From positions 1-34,735 of the IMG/VR virus record IMGVR_UViG_3300009034_000132: DNA of 34,735 nucleotides. One strand, written 5' to 3'. The DNA comes from a virus. The position numbers and the translations under genes are program-made. Of the stretch, positions 1 through 6,815 are shown in pieces. Numbering within the stretch: the first letter of the stretch is position 1; each line of letters opens with the position of its first letter. Under the pieces are notes generated by a model that did no database searches, was not told the origin of the DNA, and was given only the letters and a program-made list of their open reading frames with translations.

Positions 1-119
1 ATCCTCGGCCGTATATAATATTGTTTTTATAAAATCATTTTAATAAAGACTTGAAGATAAAAATACGCACCATATAGCTATTATACAGCTACATTATATA
101 AATGGATTTTCATAAAAGC

Positions 120-305
120 GCGCAGATAAAAAGAAAACGCGACGCATATGGAATACAGGTGACCGTATGGTTTTTGAATCCCGTATGCTTTTCGATTCAC
201 ACGACAATGGACAGAAATAGCCCAATGGGGAGACGCAACCCGTGACGAGTGGTATGGGCACCCCTTGGGCGAAAACGCCCTAGAATCGTCCTATGGAGAA
301 CCTAG
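120..305. ncRNA. candidate structured RNA in the 1-305 non-coding region
   Basis: I see no credible gene in 1-305. The stretch holds strong pairing potential: GCCCAA (220-225) plus GGGG (227-230) with CCCC (261-264) plus TTGGGC (265-270), a ten-pair helix with one bulge. Inside it CCCGT/ATGGG can pair. A competing hairpin GGGCG-AAAA-CGCCC (267-280) uses the same TTGGGC strand, and CGATTC (193-198) pairs with GAATCG (282-287) to enclose the domain. A TATA-like TTATATAAA at 94-102 lies about 25 bases before a possible plus-strand start near 123, and a T-rich stretch follows at 313-322. The minus strand also has a T-run (about 128-139) that could end the left operon. It does not fit a tRNA cloverleaf, and I match it to no known RNA family. 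Strand is undecided. Confidence 0.3.
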
Positions 306-452
306 TTAAAGGATTTTCTTCTTGCCCAAACTAAAATAATACAGTCTTTCACCGCACTCCGGACACTCACCAAGCCATTCCGATTTCAGGCTTCTGTGAT
401 GATGGTGATTGCGGCAAACCCAGACACCGTTGTTACCCCTGACGTTTTTCAT
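306..452 (-). CDS. 48-residue His/Cys zinc-ribbon-like protein
   Basis: This is a mini-gene starting at an ATG that overlaps the TGA of the previous 31-residue gene (ATGA junction). The protein carries WVCRNHHHHR (residues 11-20) and a CPEC pair (30-33), so one plausible Zn site combines the N-terminal Cys/His cluster with the C-terminal CxxC. Its tail is basic (KKKIL). It is the last gene of the left minus-strand module. Function is unknown. Continuous ATGA coupling through five successive mini-genes is the main support that it is real. Confidence 0.6.
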   Translation of the reverse strand: MKNVRGNNGVWVCRNHHHHRSLKSEWLGECPECGERLYYFSLGKKKIL

Positions 453-544
453 GTGAACTCATCCAGCGTGGTCTGCCTGTATGCCACCCAATACCCATTT
501 TTTATCACATAGCATTTGCCGTCCATACCGTAAACAGTTTTCAT
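449..544 (-). CDS. 31-residue hypothetical mini-protein
   Basis: A short ORF reads MKTVYGMDGKCYVIKNGYWV and ends TTLDEFT. Its stop overlaps the start of the zinc-ribbon mini-gene, and its start lies four bases after the stop of the preceding 39-residue gene. The composition is aromatic-rich with a GKCYVIKNGYW beta-hairpin-like core. No family is recognised. Tight packing in a co-directional chain argues for translation, but the length leaves real doubt. Confidence 0.45.
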   Translation of the reverse strand: MKTVYGMDGKCYVIKNGYWVAYRQTTLDEFT

Positions 545-548
545 GGTA

Positions 549-668
549 TCACAGCAATGTGGTGGTATGGTCGAAATGCACCCACCGAATGATGACTACA
601 TGACCGTTCTCGAGTACGTAGGTGTCCTCTCCGTAGAGTTCGTTCTCCCAAGTGTGAAGCCATATCAT
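549..668 (-). CDS. 39-residue hypothetical mini-protein
   Basis: The ATG overlaps the TGA of the upstream 57-residue membrane protein. The product starts MIWLHTWENELYGEDTYVL and continues with a VVIIRWVHF strand. The same frame stays open upstream to 872 (107 residues in all), but that longer version would overlap two better-supported genes, so the coupled internal start is preferred. The alternative, that the 107-residue reading is real, cannot be excluded because its amino-acid composition is also protein-like. Confidence 0.45.
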   Translation of the reverse strand: MIWLHTWENELYGEDTYVLENGHVVIIRWVHFDHTTTLL

Positions 669-838
669 TGCGGCACCCCGGTTATACAGGTAATAATCAC
701 CATGCCCAATAAGGTAAGAACAACTATCCAGCTTGTAAGTTCCTGTTTGTCTATCCTGTTCCACCATGTAGGCGGTTTTGATTCTGCATCCATCGCGGCA
801 TAATGTGTCGCTCCCGGAGGAATATAACTTGAAATCAT
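665..838 (-). CDS. 57-residue single-span membrane protein with GATHY motif
   Basis: The start is ATG at 836-838, which overlaps the TGA of the preceding 25-residue gene and has GGAGAG seven bases upstream. A TTG start nine codons further out is less likely. The N-terminal part carries PPGATHYA followed by PPTWWNRID. This resembles the GATHY...W motif seen in many small phage proteins (known from the family pattern, not searched here). Residues about 36-54 (SWIVVLTLLGMVIITCITG) form one hydrophobic segment, suggesting a membrane anchor. Function is unknown. Confidence 0.6.
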   Translation of the reverse strand: MISSYIPPGATHYAAMDAESKPPTWWNRIDKQELTSWIVVLTLLGMVIITCITGVPQ

Positions 839-912
839 TGCCAATCTCTCCAGCAATACACCCAAAGCGCAATAAGAATGACCATCTTAATCAACAACAA
901 CGGATAGTTCAT
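835..912 (-). CDS. 25-residue hydrophobic mini-protein
   Basis: The ATG overlaps the TGA of the 70-residue zinc-finger gene. The whole product (MNYPLLLIKMVILIALWVYC then WRDWQ) is one hydrophobic helix with an aromatic, polar end, so it is a candidate single-span membrane peptide. Its stop overlaps the start of the next membrane mini-gene, and two consecutive tiny membrane proteins could interact. There is no strong independent ribosome-binding site, and translation probably depends on coupling. Confidence 0.4.
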   Translation of the reverse strand: MNYPLLLIKMVILIALWVYCWRDWQ

Positions 913-1121
913 TCCTTGCACTCTGTAAACTCAGTGTCGCAACGGCATAACTTGAGCTTGTTCTCGAGAAACAGATTAGTCATCTTGACCAGTTCAACCG
1001 CACATGAATCACACATATCTTTCTTTTCGGTCTTTACCGTATCAGTTCTGGGTTTGAAACCGACCGTAACCTCTACGGTCTTGACATCTTTTTCAGACTT
1101 ACACCTATCGCATATTTTCAT
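909..1121 (-). CDS. 70-residue two-CxxC zinc-finger protein
   Basis: The product has CDRC near the N-terminus (residues 4-7) and CDSC mid-protein, spaced as in a treble-clef or zinc-ribbon fold, followed by a helical stretch and a terminal CRC pair. AAAGGAGG is placed best for the ATG at 1119-1121. An ATG six bases upstream (1125-1127) overlaps the TGA of the glutaredoxin-like gene but leaves almost no spacer. Probable small nucleic-acid-binding or adaptor protein; the exact role is not visible. Confidence 0.7.
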   Translation of the reverse strand: MKICDRCKSEKDVKTVEVTVGFKPRTDTVKTEKKDMCDSCAVELVKMTNLFLENKLKLCRCDTEFTECKE

Positions 1122-1123
1122 TT

Positions 1124-1507
1124 TCATTCCTCCTTTGAACAGCAGTTGGTCTCCCATACCGCCTTCCTTATGTCGGACTCGAGTTGGGCGCGTTCCCTAT
1201 CGTCGAGGATTTCCAGCACGCACTGTTTTCCAAGCGCGTCCATTATCGTCCTTACAAGGCGTTCCTTGTTGCAGACCTTCTTGGGTTTCGGAAACTTCTG
1301 CGCCTCTATCCACTTCATTACCTCCTCTTCCCCCACCAACCAAAGCTTGTAGTTTACGAGGTACATCTGCGGGACGTCAACGGTTTCGCCCTCCTTGAAG
1401 TAACTTTTATAGTACATGAGCTTGACGCTCTTCTGGCCGTCTAGCAGTTCGAAAACCCTCTCGCACTTGTGGCAGCCCTTCATCCCGTAAAGCCGTATTT
1501 CTATCAA
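1124..1507 (-). CDS. glutaredoxin/thioredoxin-like protein with C-terminal extension
   Basis: Residues 1-19 (IEIRLYGMKGCHKCERV) form the beta-strand plus CxxC redox motif (Cys12, Cys15) typical of glutaredoxin-like proteins. VPQMYLV near residue 45 resembles the cis-proline strand. The usual fold would be complete by about residue 70, and the remaining 55 residues are a charged helical extension ending in a second Cys pair (NCCSKEE). Likely a thiol-disulfide exchange protein. The segment looks more GC-rich (57% in 1141-1200) than the neighbouring replication genes (about 38% in a sampled stretch), hinting at separate acquisition. Confidence 0.6.
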   Translation of the reverse strand: MIEIRLYGMKGCHKCERVFELLDGQKSVKLMYYKSYFKEGETVDVPQMYLVNYKLWLVGEEEVMKWIEAQKFPKPKKVCNKERLVRTIMDALGKQCVLEILDDRERAQLESDIRKAVWETNCCSKEE

Positions 1508-2142
1508 CAGTAGTCATCTCCGCATTTATTATTCTCAATCTTTTTTAACTTTGGGTTGACAATGACTTTCAATGGGTGTTCACTGATTACCTTGTAATCC
1601 TCGTCGTTTTTCCATATTAAAATGCCGTATTTTTCTAAGTCTTTTTGTGTTGCTTCGGTTGGTTCAACAATATCACCGAGGTATTTTTTGCGTAACTGTT
1701 TTCTCATAGAATCAACGCATGTGTCATAACTGTTAGGGTATGTAGAAATGTCAGTCTTGAAACATTTTGGGCACCACTTGAAATGTCCTGATGCCGTTTT
1801 TAAAGAAGCTATATAGACATCGTCGAAACCGCAATGGGTGCACTTTATCTTCAGCCTTTTGAAGGTTCCCATGAGGTTCTTCAACAAGAGTTGGGACATG
1901 ACTATCCTTTTCCTGATGACGATGCTCCTGTTGTCTTCGACACCCTTGGCCTCCGGGTCTTTGGAGAGAATATCGGTACAATCCGTAAAGTAGAAAAAAT
2001 CGAGTTTCTTAAAATCGGCTCTGTAAACGTTTCCCTGCTGCCCGTTAGCCTGCCTTATCATCATGTCAAGCCACTCCTGCAACCAGTCCTTTACAATGGC
2101 TTTGGCCTTCTTGGAGAGTTTCAAGTCATCAATGGTTTTCAT
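1504..2142 (-). CDS. 212-residue zinc-ribbon hypothetical protein
   Basis: A helical N-terminus (LSKKAKAIVKDWLQEWLDMM) is followed by a central zinc ribbon formed by CTHC (about residues 101-104) and CPKC (about 124-127). The arrangement suits a nucleic-acid-binding or zinc-stabilised viral protein. The start overlaps the stop of the upstream gene and the stop overlaps the start of the glutaredoxin-like gene, so it sits in one operon. No family recognised. Confidence 0.65.
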   Translation of the reverse strand: MKTIDDLKLSKKAKAIVKDWLQEWLDMMIRQANGQQGNVYRADFKKLDFFYFTDCTDILSKDPEAKGVEDNRSIVIRKRIVMSQLLLKNLMGTFKRLKIKCTHCGFDDVYIASLKTASGHFKWCPKCFKTDISTYPNSYDTCVDSMRKQLRKKYLGDIVEPTEATQKDLEKYGILIWKNDEDYKVISEHPLKVIVNPKLKKIENNKCGDDYC

Positions 2143-2621
2143 TCTTCTTTCTCTTTGTATTTTTTCACTCTCAATGTTTTCTTCATTAAGTCATCTGTAG
2201 CAATTGTATGAACATCATATGGAGTATCACCATCGCACCCTTTCGTTATCAGGCAAGATGTTCTTCCGTCAATAACCCTGAGTAAATCTTCTATTAAAGC
2301 ACCGGTTATATCATTACGGGCAACCCAATCCATAGGATGATAAAGAGTCTTATACTTTGATAACGTAGTGGCTAATTTTTTCTTGTCCGCTTCCGGTTTA
2401 TTAAGTTTGTATTTTTTACAACACCCGTCTTTATTCTTTTGACAACAAGATGGATAAATATGCTTTATTTCTCCTGTAACATAGTCCGTTTCTTTTTTCG
2501 GATACGCTTTGCATGTCGATTCTGCTGGAAAAAGACAGGGTTCTCCTATCTCTCCTACTTGTCCCGGTATTATAAAAACGCAGTCTTTACAGAATACTTT
2601 GCGTTTGTTGTTTTTTTGCAT
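2139..2621 (-). CDS. cysteine-rich phage protein with VTGE motif
   Basis: The N-terminal half contains about ten cysteines, including CKDC, a following cysteine, the segment DYVTGEIKHIYPSC, and CQKNKDGCCKKY. Cys clusters around a D-Y-V-T-G-E core with a downstream N-x-D-G-x-C recur in small phage proteins of unknown role, probably as metal-binding knots. The C-terminal 80 residues are charged and cysteine-poor except for two residues. The ATG at 2619-2621 is chosen because GTGAGG precedes it; a GTG three codons upstream (to 2630) is possible. Confidence 0.6.
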   Translation of the reverse strand: MQKNNKRKVFCKDCVFIIPGQVGEIGEPCLFPAESTCKAYPKKETDYVTGEIKHIYPSCCQKNKDGCCKKYKLNKPEADKKKLATTLSKYKTLYHPMDWVARNDITGALIEDLLRVIDGRTSCLITKGCDGDTPYDVHTIATDDLMKKTLRVKKYKEKEE

Positions 2622-2630
2622 TTGCCTCAC

Positions 2631-2858
2631 TTAATCTTTTTTTTCAGAAACCGGGATGGCGTTTCTGGCCACTTCCCTGTTCATGTGTCGAAGCCTGTAC
2701 ACGGCCTGTTTTATCTGCTCGTCCTGCTTCTTCACCGGCAGTGCGGTGTTCAATACCAACATCTCCCCGTAGGGTTCCTTGTTGAATGTCGTCCTGAATA
2801 TCATCAACTGTTCGGTCTCATTCAGTATTTCTAAATAATAAAACTCCACTTCTCTCAT
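2631..2858 (-). CDS. 75-residue hypothetical protein
   Basis: A small acidic/basic mixed protein beginning MREVEFYYLEILN, with a mid-region strand (GEMLVLNTALPV) and a C-terminal helix (EQIKQAVYRLRHMNREVARN). GAGGG lies about nine bases before the ATG, which overlaps the stop of the preceding zinc-finger mini-gene. No family recognised. Confidence 0.6.
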   Translation of the reverse strand: MREVEFYYLEILNETEQLMIFRTTFNKEPYGEMLVLNTALPVKKQDEQIKQAVYRLRHMNREVARNAIPVSEKKD

Positions 2859-2989
2859 TTTATCTTTCCCTCTTTTTTCAGTTTCTCAAAGCAAGTCCCG
2901 CATAAGATGACCCCATCTTTCTCATTTTTATAGGCTTTCTTACAAAGGACAATTGGAAGCCCGCATTCCGCGCAGACCTCTTCAGGCAT
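2855..2989 (-). CDS. 44-residue zinc-finger mini-protein
   Basis: The product has VCAECG (residues 5-10) and LCGTCF (29-34), a two-CxxC zinc ribbon in only 44 residues, ending with a lysine-rich tail. Its ATG overlaps the end of the upstream 68-residue zinc protein by eight bases, and its TGA overlaps the next ATG. It is probably a compact DNA/RNA- or protein-binding module, like its neighbour. Confidence 0.65.
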   Translation of the reverse strand: MPEEVCAECGLPIVLCKKAYKNEKDGVILCGTCFEKLKKEGKIK

Positions 2990-3188
2990 CTTCCTTCGCC
3001 TCGAAGAACGGGTTGTACCCCTCGAGTTCCTTATCCAGCTTGACCGTCATGGCTACGTTTCGCCTTGCGGCCTTCTTGGCTGCCTTCCGCTCCAAGCGGG
3101 TATCGTAGCACCCATAGCAGAGAACTTTCTTCCTGTACCGCTTGAATTGGTTGTATTGGATTTTAGCTCCACATTCATTACACTTCAT
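2982..3188 (-). CDS. 68-residue zinc-ribbon protein, basic
   Basis: CNEC (residues 3-6) and CYGC (about 24-27) frame a basic loop, followed by a strongly basic helix (RLERKAAKKAARR). This fits a small DNA-binding zinc ribbon. AAGGTGAG sits four bases upstream of the ATG at 3186-3188. A GTG three codons upstream is inside this ribosome-binding site and less likely. It is the first well-supported gene after the repeat-bearing intergenic region. Confidence 0.65.
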   Translation of the reverse strand: MKCNECGAKIQYNQFKRYRKKVLCYGCYDTRLERKAAKKAARRNVAMTVKLDKELEGYNPFFEAKEDA

Positions 3189-3200
3189 TTTTCTCACCTT

Positions 3201-3275
3201 TTAGTACGCTATTCGGCACACCCGGCACACCAAGTTTCTCGATAGAAACCATGCTTTTGTGCCAGATGTTTTCAT
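3201..3275 (-). CDS. possible 24-residue leader peptide
   Basis: A short ORF (MKTSGTKAWFLSRNL then VCRVCRIAY) starts about 30 bases downstream of a TATA-like element and stops just before the AAGGTGAG of the next gene. Part of its coding sequence is one copy of the TGTGCCAGATGT repeat and the two CGGCACACC units. The ORF may therefore be only a by-product of repeat DNA. Included as a low-confidence leader or upstream ORF. Confidence 0.2.
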   Translation of the reverse strand: MKTSGTKAWFLSRNLVCRVCRIAY

Positions 3276-3410
3276 TTTGGTAACTTTATAACTTTTTTAC
3301 GTTTATATATTTATTTTTCATAATACTTCTCAAGTTGATAAAACTCATTTTATCTGGCACGATTGTTGTCCCATATCTTTCAAACTTGCTGTGCCAGATG
3401 TGCCAGATGT
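3214..3410. repeat. iteron-like 9-bp repeats around primase 3' end
   Basis: TGTGCCAGATGT occurs at 3258-3269, 3390-3401 and 3399-3410; the last two overlap with a 9-base period. An inverted core ATCTGGCAC lies at 3352-3360. Two tandem CGGCACACC units (3214-3222, 3223-3231) share the GGCACA core in inverted orientation and the same 9-base period. The repeats flank a TATA-like element at 3302-3310. The spacing and placement at the 3' end of the replicative primase gene suggest an origin (iterons) or an operator. Confidence 0.5.
3301..3316 (-). promoter_or_regulatory. TATA-like promoter for the small zinc-protein operon
   Basis: On the minus strand the sequence reads AAATAAATATATAAAC, a TATA-box-like element in the only sizeable gap (3198-3344) of the left module. 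A start about 25 bases downstream (near 3280) would serve the genes from 3188 down to 306. Repeat copies on both sides could regulate it. It is AT-rich DNA, so chance resemblance is possible. Confidence 0.35.
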
Positions 3411-5651
3411 CGCTGTTTTTCTGGCTATTTTAGCTCCATCAAGTACTCGTATCATGTGATTGTTCTGTCTTTTTCTGATAATTGCGAGCGGTTTTAATTT
3501 GACAGCCTTGCTGAGTTTTCTTCCAAAGCTGATTCTGGATTCTGGTGAGAACGATTGTTCTCTACACCATTCTACGTAATCTTTATACACTGCGTTCAGC
3601 GTCTCTGAGTCTGTAACTGATTCTATTATGCGCTCTTCCAACCAAGGTTCCACGGTATTGCAGTATGAATTCCACAAGTCTCCTATGACATCATAATGCG
3701 GTTGGTTGCTAAATTTGTTTGTTTTTAGAAGTCTCGTTAATCCTTTGATTGCCCAGATTAATAGGCCTTCTGCCTCTGATTCAAGATGGTCTTCAAACAG
3801 TCTTTCTACCGTCTTCTTGTTTCCTCGGTCATAGGTATTAGGGAATTCAAAGAATACAATCCTATCCAACCATCCGACATTCATATCCAAACTTGGTGGC
3901 AGGTTGTTAGTAGCGAAAATCAATTTCGCGTAGTTATCAAATTCAAATGATTCTTTGTATAATCGTCTAGCGGTGATTATATCTTCGCCAGTCAATTCTT
4001 TTATAAGTGAATTATCTTTAATGTCGTCGTATTTCATTTCTCCAGACAGTGATGCCATTCTGCAATACAGGTCTGCCCTTGCATGTTGGTCTGTGGCAAT
4101 CTCGTGAAGTTTTCTTGTGGTGATATTCTGCACTCCCAGCAGTGACCTCAAAAGCTTTAACGTAACGCCTTTTCCGTTTCTGCCTGTACCCCTTAGTATG
4201 AACAATGCATGTACTGGGTAACTTCTATAAAGGCAATAACCAAACATTTCTTGCATCGGAGCTATTGCGTCTTCTGTCAATACCTCTTTGAAGAATTTCA
4301 AGGTCTTTGGACACTTGGCTTTGGGTTTATAGTCAATTGGAATTTTATTTAGGAACCTGTATTTTGGGCTATGTCCTGACAATTTCATTGTATTGAGGTT
4401 TAATACTCCATTATTAACATTTATCAGGTTAACCGGAGGCTCTAACTCGCTTCTTTCAATGGCGGGTTCATCATTGAAGGCATCTAAGACTTCTTCTTTC
4501 TTGTGTTTGGTGGTCGTAGAGGCCAAATAATACTTTACATATTGTCTTATGATTTCTCTGCCAATGTTTTGAAAGAATCCATCTTTATAATAATAAATAT
4601 CTTTGGTTTTATTGGATTTATCTGAAATTAAGAGAAATTCACCATGTTCTTTTTGTATTAATTCAACTAGATTGGGATAAGCTATTTTGACTGCACCTGA
4701 ATCAGTTGTATAGTAAACCTTGTATTTCGCGAGAAGTCCAGCTTTATCTTTCTTCGAGATTTTTTTTGTGGTTTCAGCAACGTATTCACGGGTATTCACA
4801 TAGCCGTACTTTTTTTCGCTTATTTTGAGAATCTTTTTGAATAGCTTTCGACCTTTGGCAGACTTGCTGAAATTTTTGGTACATTCGTCACACGGAACTA
4901 GTTTTTCTAGCACACTAATCAATGAAGCGGTATCTCCACCAGTATGGCATCTAAAACAGTGCCAAAGATTTTTATTTGTATCTATTTCAAGGTTTGTTCC
5001 GGTCGTAGACCCGTGTACTGGATGAGTTCCTTGCCAAACGCCCTGTTTGGATTTTCTTTCTTTGAAACCACCTTTCAAGTACGCCAATAACGGGGCTATG
5101 TCCCAGTCGAGTCCTTCATTTATTACGAATTCGGGTTCCTCTTCCTCATTTATGAAATTTTTAATTACCTCGAGCAATCTTTCTTTGGTAATCTCTTTAA
5201 TAGAAGAATCCTTGAAGATTTCATAGTGTTTACCGCTTGGATGCAGGGATGAAGCACCGATACATTGTGCACCGTCAAACTGTATTTCACCATAATGCTT
5301 TTCTTCTTTGGTTTCTTTATCGTATTTTTGCATTACTATTTTTTTATCTAAATCTTTGATTATATAATAAAAATGAAGCCCGCCGCTGCCAGTTTTTACT
5401 ATGAAGGTTTCCGGGAGTCGCATTAAGATTTCTTGAGCCACTTCTTGTGTGTCACAATCAATTATCGCGAGATTGCCGTATCCACAAACCACCCCGTAAC
5501 TTTTGGCGGTTTTCAGATACTCTTGAAATTCGGGCTCATTGAATTTGTAATTGTTGGACTTAGCCCAGTCATCCTCTACGGGGCGTTTCTTACCCGGGAC
5601 AATCTTTATAAATCTAAATTTTTTATTTTTAAGCTGTTTTGGAATATCCAT
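3345..5651 (-). CDS. PrimPol-helicase (bifunctional primase/polymerase fused to D5-like SF3 helicase)
   Basis: The 768-residue protein primes and unwinds viral DNA. Residues about 1-170 form an archaeo-eukaryotic-type PrimPol: AIIDCD (62-67, catalytic acids), TGSGGLHFYY (87-96) and the GEIQFDGAQCIGASSLHPSG strand-loop (121-140). A zinc-binding segment with CFRCHTGGDTASLI (232-245) resembles the CHC2/Toprim-associated ribbon. The C-terminal half is an SF3/D5 helicase: Walker A GTGRNGKG (488-495), Walker B near SGEMKYDD (536-543), the sensor ATNNLPP (580-586) and an arginine-finger DR at 596-597. TTGAGG lies about eight bases before the ATG. The last 20 residues (TSGTSGT) are encoded by the 9-base repeats, so the C-terminus is probably shaped by a DNA-level signal. 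Confidence 0.9.
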   Translation of the reverse strand: MDIPKQLKNKKFRFIKIVPGKKRPVEDDWAKSNNYKFNEPEFQEYLKTAKSYGVVCGYGNLAIIDCDTQEVAQEILMRLPETFIVKTGSGGLHFYYIIKDLDKKIVMQKYDKETKEEKHYGEIQFDGAQCIGASSLHPSGKHYEIFKDSSIKEITKERLLEVIKNFINEEEEPEFVINEGLDWDIAPLLAYLKGGFKERKSKQGVWQGTHPVHGSTTGTNLEIDTNKNLWHCFRCHTGGDTASLISVLEKLVPCDECTKNFSKSAKGRKLFKKILKISEKKYGYVNTREYVAETTKKISKKDKAGLLAKYKVYYTTDSGAVKIAYPNLVELIQKEHGEFLLISDKSNKTKDIYYYKDGFFQNIGREIIRQYVKYYLASTTTKHKKEEVLDAFNDEPAIERSELEPPVNLINVNNGVLNLNTMKLSGHSPKYRFLNKIPIDYKPKAKCPKTLKFFKEVLTEDAIAPMQEMFGYCLYRSYPVHALFILRGTGRNGKGVTLKLLRSLLGVQNITTRKLHEIATDQHARADLYCRMASLSGEMKYDDIKDNSLIKELTGEDIITARRLYKESFEFDNYAKLIFATNNLPPSLDMNVGWLDRIVFFEFPNTYDRGNKKTVERLFEDHLESEAEGLLIWAIKGLTRLLKTNKFSNQPHYDVIGDLWNSYCNTVEPWLEERIIESVTDSETLNAVYKDYVEWCREQSFSPESRISFGRKLSKAVKLKPLAIIRKRQNNHMIRVLDGAKIARKTATSGTSGTASLKDMGQQSCQIK

Positions 5652-5652
5652 A

Positions 5653-5898
5653 TCATTTCCTCAATCTCAACCTTTTGAGTTCTTTTTTTATGGCTTTAGC
5701 CTCTGCCTTAAAGTTGGGTTTTCCATTTTTACGTTTAATCAAGTGTGCTCCAAGTGACCCAGCTTTCTCCCGTTTCTTTTTTAGATTGCGCCTTTTTTTG
5801 AAGAGTTGTATTATTGGAGCGCAATTTGTGCAATATTTTTGGGCATTGCTTGTTTTGGTTATGCGGGTTCCACAATTGTCACAGCAGTCGTTAATCAT
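5653..5898 (-). CDS. 81-residue zinc-ribbon, lysine-rich protein
   Basis: CDNC (residues 6-9) and CTNC (23-26) form a zinc ribbon. The remaining two-thirds are strongly basic (LFKKRRNLKKKREKAG; KKELKRLRLRK). It ends one base before the primase start, so it is cotranscribed with replication genes and probably binds nucleic acid. The pattern recalls small ribosomal-protein-like or replication accessory zinc proteins, but the family is not recognised. Confidence 0.65.
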   Translation of the reverse strand: MINDCCDNCGTRITKTSNAQKYCTNCAPIIQLFKKRRNLKKKREKAGSLGAHLIKRKNGKPNFKAEAKAIKKELKRLRLRK

Positions 5899-5906
5899 CC
5901 TATCAC

Positions 5907-6581
5907 TTAGATTGACTTGGTTAAACCTCTGTCAAACGCCTCTAGTTTTTTATCCAACTTTTTTGTGATTATAACATCTTTAATGTTATGGTCTAATATA
6001 TATTGTAATGCCTTTTCTTGTTTTTCACCGTCACACATCAAGGCTACCATCCATTTGTCACCGTGAACGTGGTTTTTTCCGGGGATTCTCAAGAACTTGG
6101 TGGCGACTTCAAGAGAATTTCTGTGCAATTTAAGAAGCCTTTTTACCATGTAGTAAATGTCTTTATGTTGAATCGTTTTATAAACTGGAAAGTCTAAATT
6201 CCATTTTAGACAACGAGAACGTATATAGGGAATGTCAAAACCAGTCGACCAATAACCCTTTATTAAATCATATTTTAAAAGGTCTTTAATAAGTTGTTTA
6301 CAAAGGTTTTTATCAAAGATTCCAGCTCTGACATCTTTAATGTCAATTATACCTTGAGAAATTTCCGAGGTTTCTCCGTCTAAAATGGCATAGGTGATGA
6401 TTATACCATAGTTTGCGTCAAGGTTGCTGGTTTCAATATCGAGATATCCGATTCTGGGCTTCTTGGACTGTTCTTTCCACCAACAATTGGGGTGTTCTGC
6501 ATAGGTATGGTAATGTTTACATTTTTGGGTGGTATAAATGAGCAGTTCTTTTTTCAACATTAGATGTGGATTTGGCTTCAC
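5907..6581 (-). CDS. DEDD-family 3'-5' exonuclease (RNase H-like fold)
   Basis: Exo I is YLDIETSN (Asp48, Glu50), Exo II is GYWSTGFDIPYIRSR (Asp115) and Exo III is DHNIKDVIIT (Asp201). Together they form the metal-binding DEDD set of DnaQ/RNase H-like exonucleases, closest in style to the YprB-type RNase_H group. An N-terminal Cys/His cluster (CKHYHTYAEHPNC) may bind zinc. The start is GTG with AAGGTGAT three bases upstream. It probably trims or proofreads during replication or recombination. The right-arm polymerase has its own exonuclease domain, so the roles may differ. Confidence 0.8.
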   Translation of the reverse strand: MKPNPHLMLKKELLIYTTQKCKHYHTYAEHPNCWWKEQSKKPRIGYLDIETSNLDANYGIIITYAILDGETSEISQGIIDIKDVRAGIFDKNLCKQLIKDLLKYDLIKGYWSTGFDIPYIRSRCLKWNLDFPVYKTIQHKDIYYMVKRLLKLHRNSLEVATKFLRIPGKNHVHGDKWMVALMCDGEKQEKALQYILDHNIKDVIITKKLDKKLEAFDRGLTKSI

Positions 6582-6590
6582 TTTATCACC

Positions 6591-6815
6591 TTAATTAAAT
6601 GCGGGGTCGCTGTTTGTAGGGGTCTTGGGTTGTTTTTTACTAAGAGTGTTTAATTTTAAAGTTTGAATCTCTTGTATGAAGGTCATTTCCAATTGGCTGT
6701 GTTGTTCATCCGACTCAAGAAGACCACCGATGACCTGCAACATATGTGCCATGTCTTCTAGGTAAGTTTTTCTACTCACTGGTAGACGGTTTTTTATAAA
6801 ATTAACTATCGTCAT
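6591..6815 (-). CDS. 74-residue hypothetical protein
   Basis: A helical protein (NFIKNRLP; YLEDMAHMLQVIGGLLE) with a proline/threonine-rich tail. It overlaps the end of the small-terminase-like gene. Two ATG starts are possible: one at 6815 and one four codons upstream at 6827 that sits directly on a GAGG. The inner one is listed. No family recognised. Confidence 0.5.
   Translation of the reverse strand: MTIVNFIKNRLPVSRKTYLEDMAHMLQVIGGLLESDEQHSQLEMTFIQEIQTLKLNTLSKKQPKTPTNSDPAFN

Noticed and set aside
120-305. tRNA or ribozyme identity for the folded element
   Set aside because: No cloverleaf with a T-arm and anticodon loop, and no hammerhead core; the fold is left unassigned.
549-872. 107-residue minus-strand ORF over the left mini-gene chain
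   Set aside because: It overlaps two genes with better start signals and ATGA coupling. Only its last 39 codons are kept.
778-1398. 206-residue plus-strand ORF
   Set aside because: Antisense to the zinc-finger and glutaredoxin-like genes; serine/proline-rich composition with no start signal is typical of a shadow frame.
3201-3275. Leader peptide as a confident gene
   Set aside because: Much of its coding sequence consists of the DNA repeats; kept only at low confidence.
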